This document shows, one piece after another, positions 5,952 to 8,139 of a stretch of 8,139 nucleotides of DNA. Location of the stretch: the NCBI GenBank assembly GCA_031290205.1, contig JAITNZ010000056.1, positions 1 through 8,139 of the forward strand. Direction: 5' to 3'. Position numbers and translations under genes: made by a program. This DNA is from Spirochaetaceae bacterium (GTDB lineage Bacteria > Spirochaetota > Spirochaetia > Treponematales > Breznakiellaceae). Position 1 is the stretch's first letter, and each line of letters starts with the position of its first letter. Under the pieces are notes generated by a model, which searched no databases, had not been told where the DNA came from, and saw only the letters and a list, made by a program, of their open reading frames with translations.

Positions 5952-5981
5952 CCCCGCAGCTTGCTGCGGGGATTTTTTATT
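5952..5981 (+). terminator. GC-rich hairpin followed by a T-run, plus orientation
   Basis: CCCCGCAG (5952-5959) pairs with CTGCGGGG (5964-5971) around CTTG, followed by ATTTTTTATT. This is a textbook intrinsic terminator for the plus strand, although both neighbouring genes run on the minus strand. Read the other way, only TATTAAAC follows the stem. The GGGG at 5941-5944 can pair alternatively with the CCCC at 5952-5955. The T-run overlaps the lipoprotein stop codon (5977-5979). Confidence 0.6.
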
Positions 5982-7398
5982 GTGTGTTCGCAAATACCAG
6001 ATCGCCGTTCACTTCGGTAAAACGGTCTGTCCAATTCTGCGGGGTCCCTTGCACGGTAACGGTGCATAGCGCACTATTGAAAAGACTGAAGGAACCTTCG
6101 CTCTCAATGTTGAGGTAGCTGATGCTGCCCATGTTGACGGAAGCCATCAGTGTGCAACTAAAAAGGAAGCCGGTGCCGAACGTAGTAGTGCTCGACAGCG
6201 GGGTCAGGTCAAGCGCCGTCAGGCTGGAACAACTCAACAGAAAACCCTGCCCGATAGTGCTAAAGTTTGACAGTGGATACAAGTCAAGTGACGCCAGCCC
6301 GTAGAAGTTAGACATGAAATTATTATCGAGACTGCGAGTGCCGGCGCCCTCCACATCGCTCCCCCATGCTATGCTGTAGATAAACATTGCAGGGTATTCC
6401 TTGCCGTCAATGGTGAAGCTGCCGACCGGACCGACATCGCAGAAGAGCGCCAACCTATCATCCGCCGTCATACCGTCCGCCGCCCATGCCGGGAAGTCTC
6501 CCATACTGACGATGATGTCACCTTCAGAGTCGTATGTTGCGCTCGGCATCGTGGTGTCAGCCAACAAGGTTGCGCTGTTTCCCGGGTTCATACTGCCTCT
6601 TCTTGGACGGTACGCCGTTTCGTTGTAGGTAAAGTGCGTCCATTTTGTAAACACCCTTACTCGATATACCGCTTCGGCGCCGCCGAGCGCCTTTACCGTA
6701 TAGATTACCGCATTGGTAAAATCCTGGGCTCTCTCATTTTCCGGCGTGATGGTCTTTCCGTTATGCGTGATGTGGGGGATAAGCCCATTGCGTTCCGTCC
6801 CGTCAGGCACGATAACGCTAACAGTTTTGGCGCGCTCGTCGATGACGCCAATGGCATCCGCAGGAAGCGCATTTCTACCCGCCTCAAAAGTGAAGGACAA
6901 GAGCATCGGGTCGGGTATTATAGACCCATTCAGCGCCCAGGGGCGAGTCGGAGGCGTAACACCCGGTGCGCTGATAGTTACCAACGCGAAGCCTTCCTCA
7001 TCATAGGGGACGTTTGACACCGTGAGCGTGTATATCGCCGGCTCCGATTTTTTAACTGCAGCCGCCGTGATGCGCGGCGTTGCCTCACTGGGATACTTAT
7101 AGTAAAACGAGAATATGTTGGCTAAAGCGTCCGCGTTCAGATTATCCGTTAAGCCGGCAATCTCCTTGCTCAAGTCGAGCACGAGTTTCGCTGTCCCCAC
7201 CCCGTTATCGTCGAAGACCGGCGCCGTCGGCGTCAGACTGATCCACACTGTCTCGGGTGTCAGATTCAGCCCTGATGTATCGGCAATCGCGTTGCAAGAG
7301 GCAAACGCACCGGCGAAAGCCAGTGTGATGAGTAAGCTGAGGAGCATACTGTTGGGCAAAAAACTGCCGATGGTGAATTGTGTATTTTTATTTTTCAT
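5977..7398 (-). CDS. Predicted surface lipoprotein with DUF5018-like domain and short Treponema-type LRRs
   Basis: The 473-residue product begins with a lysine-containing n-region, a hydrophobic core (18-33) and FASC at 32-35. This is a relaxed spirochaetal lipobox in which C35 would be lipidated, anchoring it to the outer or inner membrane. Residues 45-150 look like a beta-sandwich of unknown type. Residues 165-250 (SFTFEAG ... ITPENERAQDFTNAVIYTVKA) match the DUF5018-type domain found in many Treponema lipoproteins. Residues 362-440 are about three 25-residue BspA/TpLRR-type repeats (GQGFLLSCSSLTALDLTPLS is typical), ending in a short cap. The LRR array is brief for the family, where long arrays are common. 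AAGGA lies 7 nt before the ATG. Family members are thought to bind host or bacterial surfaces; the ligand here is unknown. It is preceded by the structured leader at 7406-7544. Confidence 0.85.
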   Translation of the reverse strand: MKNKNTQFTIGSFLPNSMLLSLLITLAFAGAFASCNAIADTSGLNLTPETVWISLTPTAPVFDDNGVGTAKLVLDLSKEIAGLTDNLNADALANIFSFYYKYPSEATPRITAAAVKKSEPAIYTLTVSNVPYDEEGFALVTISAPGVTPPTRPWALNGSIIPDPMLLSFTFEAGRNALPADAIGVIDERAKTVSVIVPDGTERNGLIPHITHNGKTITPENERAQDFTNAVIYTVKALGGAEAVYRVRVFTKWTHFTYNETAYRPRRGSMNPGNSATLLADTTMPSATYDSEGDIIVSMGDFPAWAADGMTADDRLALFCDVGPVGSFTIDGKEYPAMFIYSIAWGSDVEGAGTRSLDNNFMSNFYGLASLDLYPLSNFSTIGQGFLLSCSSLTALDLTPLSSTTTFGTGFLFSCTLMASVNMGSISYLNIESEGSFSLFNSALCTVTVQGTPQNWTDRFTEVNGDLVFANTQ

Positions 7399-7405
7399 AA
7401 AATAT

Positions 7406-7427
7406 TCCTTTGCTGTCTATCCAGCTG
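7406..7427 (-). promoter_or_regulatory. Shine-Dalgarno site abutted by a conserved hairpin (lipoprotein copy)
   Basis: On the minus strand the hairpin GCTG-GATAGA-CAGC (7425-7412) is followed with no gap by AAAGGA (7411-7406), then 7 nt to the ATG at 7398. The left edge of the window repeats the arrangement at 21-2 with a compensatory pair change in the stem. A GGA triplet lies at the stem-loop junction and another in the Shine-Dalgarno site. This is a geometry used by CsrA-type translational repressors, but that link is speculation. Confidence 0.5.
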
Positions 7428-7459
7428 CCATTTTCGAGGTGATGTAAGAAAGGTATTAA

Positions 7460-7493
7460 GGGAACAGGGAACAGGGAACGGGGAACAGGGGGA
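7460..7493. repeat. GGGAACA heptamer tandem repeat
   Basis: Four consecutive 7-bp units fill 7460-7487 (GGGAACA twice, GGGAACG once, GGGAACA once) and then run into GGGGGAAAA. The tract lies in the lipoprotein leader between the two conserved elements. This is the same relative place as the G13 and ATGAGCAA tracts in the left-hand leader. Copy number could vary between strains. Confidence 0.85.
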
Positions 7494-7498
7494 AAACG

Positions 7499-7544
7499 CC
7501 TTTTCCGTAGTGAAGGCGGGGCATGGGAGCGCCTAATGCACTGA
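7499..7544 (-). promoter_or_regulatory. Conserved leader element, copy 2 of 2
   Basis: The minus-strand reading aligns with 366-322 over about 46 columns (roughly 33 identical). It can form AGTGC-ATTAG-GCGCT, equivalent to the hairpin in the first copy. It begins about 25 nt after the predicted transcript start and about 100 nt before the lipoprotein ATG. Outside this block and the hairpin at 7412-7425, the two leaders are not obviously alike. Confidence 0.45.
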
Positions 7545-7574
7545 TTTTTGCATATCTCGTTCGAATCATGATTT

Positions 7575-7604
7575 ATTGTATACCGAATATTGTGATTATG
7601 TAAA
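7575..7604 (-). promoter_or_regulatory. Candidate promoter of the lipoprotein gene
   Basis: TTTACA (7604-7599, 5 of 6) is followed either by TATACA after 16 bp (7582-7577) or by TACAAT after 18 bp (7580-7575, 5 of 6). Predicted transcription starts near 7568, giving a leader of about 170 nt that contains both conserved elements. It overlaps the end of the Uma2 fragment. Confidence 0.4.
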
Positions 7605-7863
7605 GCCCCCCGCTCGGTGATTTTTGATGTATCGCAGACAACAAAAATATCCAGAAAAAGAACGTATCATCGATGTTGCCTTTTTTGGGGGAAAGCCGCA
7701 CTGCAAAAGACCCGGGAAACAATTGCCAGGTTTTACCCTTCAAAAACGTGTGGAGCTGAGCAGCCAATTCAAGAAATATTCGGTCATGGGTGCGGCTAAC
7801 GCCGCTCATCATCATCGTATCCGGGGACATCCACGCGCCGGCGAGCAGTTTCCCATCCGCCAA
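7604..7863 (-). pseudogene. Uma2-family (DUF820) nuclease fragment, frameshifted and truncated
   Basis: From a TTG at 7863 the minus strand reads LADGKLLAGAWMSPDT...SRTHDRIFLELAAQL...FLKGK...FAVRLSPK...DDTFFF. This follows the N-terminal half of Uma2 proteins (PD-(D/E)XK-type putative nucleases of unknown target) almost block by block. The frame breaks near 7652-7660. The next block then appears in the neighbouring frame as DIFVVCDTSKITERG, matching the family's PDIVVVCD segment. The usual first 30 or so residues are missing, as is the second half with the remaining catalytic residues. An in-frame stop lies upstream of the TTG. This is a dead gene fragment. In the first frame an ORF runs to 7573. 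Confidence 0.7.
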
Positions 7864-7926
7864 CTTGCGGGTGCAATTTATTTTTCGGCGTAAATTCTAA
7901 AGTGATACCTATAATGCTAACGGGGG

Positions 7927-7966
7927 GTTGCGGGGCGTTGCGGGGCGTTGCGGGGCGTTGCGGGGC
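7927..7966. repeat. Four perfect tandem copies of a 10-bp unit
   Basis: The decamer GTTGCGGGGC is repeated exactly at 7927-7936, 7937-7946, 7947-7956 and 7957-7966. The last copy also forms the left arm of the first hairpin in the adjoining palindrome cluster, so the tandem array seems to have grown out of that cluster. Perfect identity implies recent expansion. Confidence 0.95.
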
Positions 7967-8026
7967 GGCGCCCCGCAGAGGGGGTAGGGCGCAACGCAGT
8001 GCGCCCGTAGGGGGAGACTTCCCCCT
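7958..8026. repeat. Cluster of three GC-rich palindromes (REP-like)
   Basis: Three perfect hairpins follow one another: GCGGGGC-GGC-GCCCCGC (7960-7976), GGGCGCA/TGCGCCC with a 6-nt loop (7987-8006), and AGGGGGA-GACT-TCCCCCT (8009-8026). No T-run follows, so these are not intrinsic terminators. The build resembles repetitive extragenic palindromic elements. Flanking target duplications were not seen. Confidence 0.75.
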
Positions 8027-8139
8027 CCTCTACTGGATTACTACCATAGCACCGCCGATTTACCCAGAATTTGGAAGTGCACCCGAGGCGCTGAAGGTGG
8101 CTTGAATGCATTGCGGTTTTTTGATACCTTATAGTTATG
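8027..8139. other. Right-edge sequence without a recognised feature
   Basis: About 110 bp without a convincing gene. A plus-strand frame ending at TGA 8102-8104 contains PEFGSAPEALKVA (8065-8103), faintly reminiscent of DUF2281-type antitoxin tails. It is too short to call. Confidence 0.3.

Noticed and set aside
7910..7915. Isolated TATAAT on the plus strand
   Set aside because: No -35-like hexamer at proper spacing and no plus-strand gene downstream, only GC-rich repeats.
7460..8026. CRISPR array
   Set aside because: The repeats are directly tandem 7- and 10-mers without unique spacers, and no cas genes are present.
8056..8104. DUF2281-like antitoxin tail (PEFGSAPEALKVA)
   Set aside because: Similarity covers only about a dozen residues, ends at a stop without the DDFD segment, and has no upstream support.

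Overview
The window looks like chromosomal DNA from a host-associated spirochaete, most likely a Treponema or relative. The strongest clue is the lipoprotein at 5977-7398. It combines a lipobox-type N-terminus, a DUF5018-like domain and short Treponema-type leucine-rich repeats. A surE-TPR-propeller operon and an intergenic element resembling the Flavo-1 RNA (described in Bacteroidetes and Spirochaetes) agree with this. The assignment is by recognition only, with no database search.

Layout from left to right. Positions 1-747 contain no secure gene. Read leftward, they hold a good sigma70-type promoter (527-500), a long structured leader with a C13 tract, and a Shine-Dalgarno-like site at the left edge, so a leftward gene probably starts just outside the window. 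On the plus strand the same region holds a Flavo-1-like hairpin element (596-678). A tRNA-Arg(UCU) gene follows at 748-821 on the minus strand. Divergent from it is a tight three-gene operon, 877-4376: surE, a cytoplasmic TPR protein, and a secreted TPR / beta-propeller / VWA-like protein.

After the operon comes a frameshifted HicB-like antitoxin remnant (4409-4572) and an AT-rich inverted repeat. The next two genes face the operon: rtcB (4641-5882) and, upstream of it, the lipoprotein gene (5977-7398). The far right has a broken Uma2-type nuclease fragment (7604-7863) and a GC-rich repeat cluster (7927-8026).

The least expected observation is that the leader of the lipoprotein gene and the left-edge leader are diverged copies of one another. 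Both carry a 45-nt element (322-366 and 7499-7544), then a low-complexity tract of different sequence, then a small hairpin abutting AAAGGA (2-21 and 7406-7425). The hairpin stem shows one compensatory base-pair change. This suggests a shared post-transcriptional control module on paralogous surface-protein genes. It is an inference from two copies only.

Functionally, the operon pairs nucleotide housekeeping (SurE) with two repeat-scaffold proteins, one cytoplasmic and one exported. RtcB is an RNA repair ligase. The HicB-like and Uma2 remnants and the repeats mark both flanks as accessory, decaying DNA.
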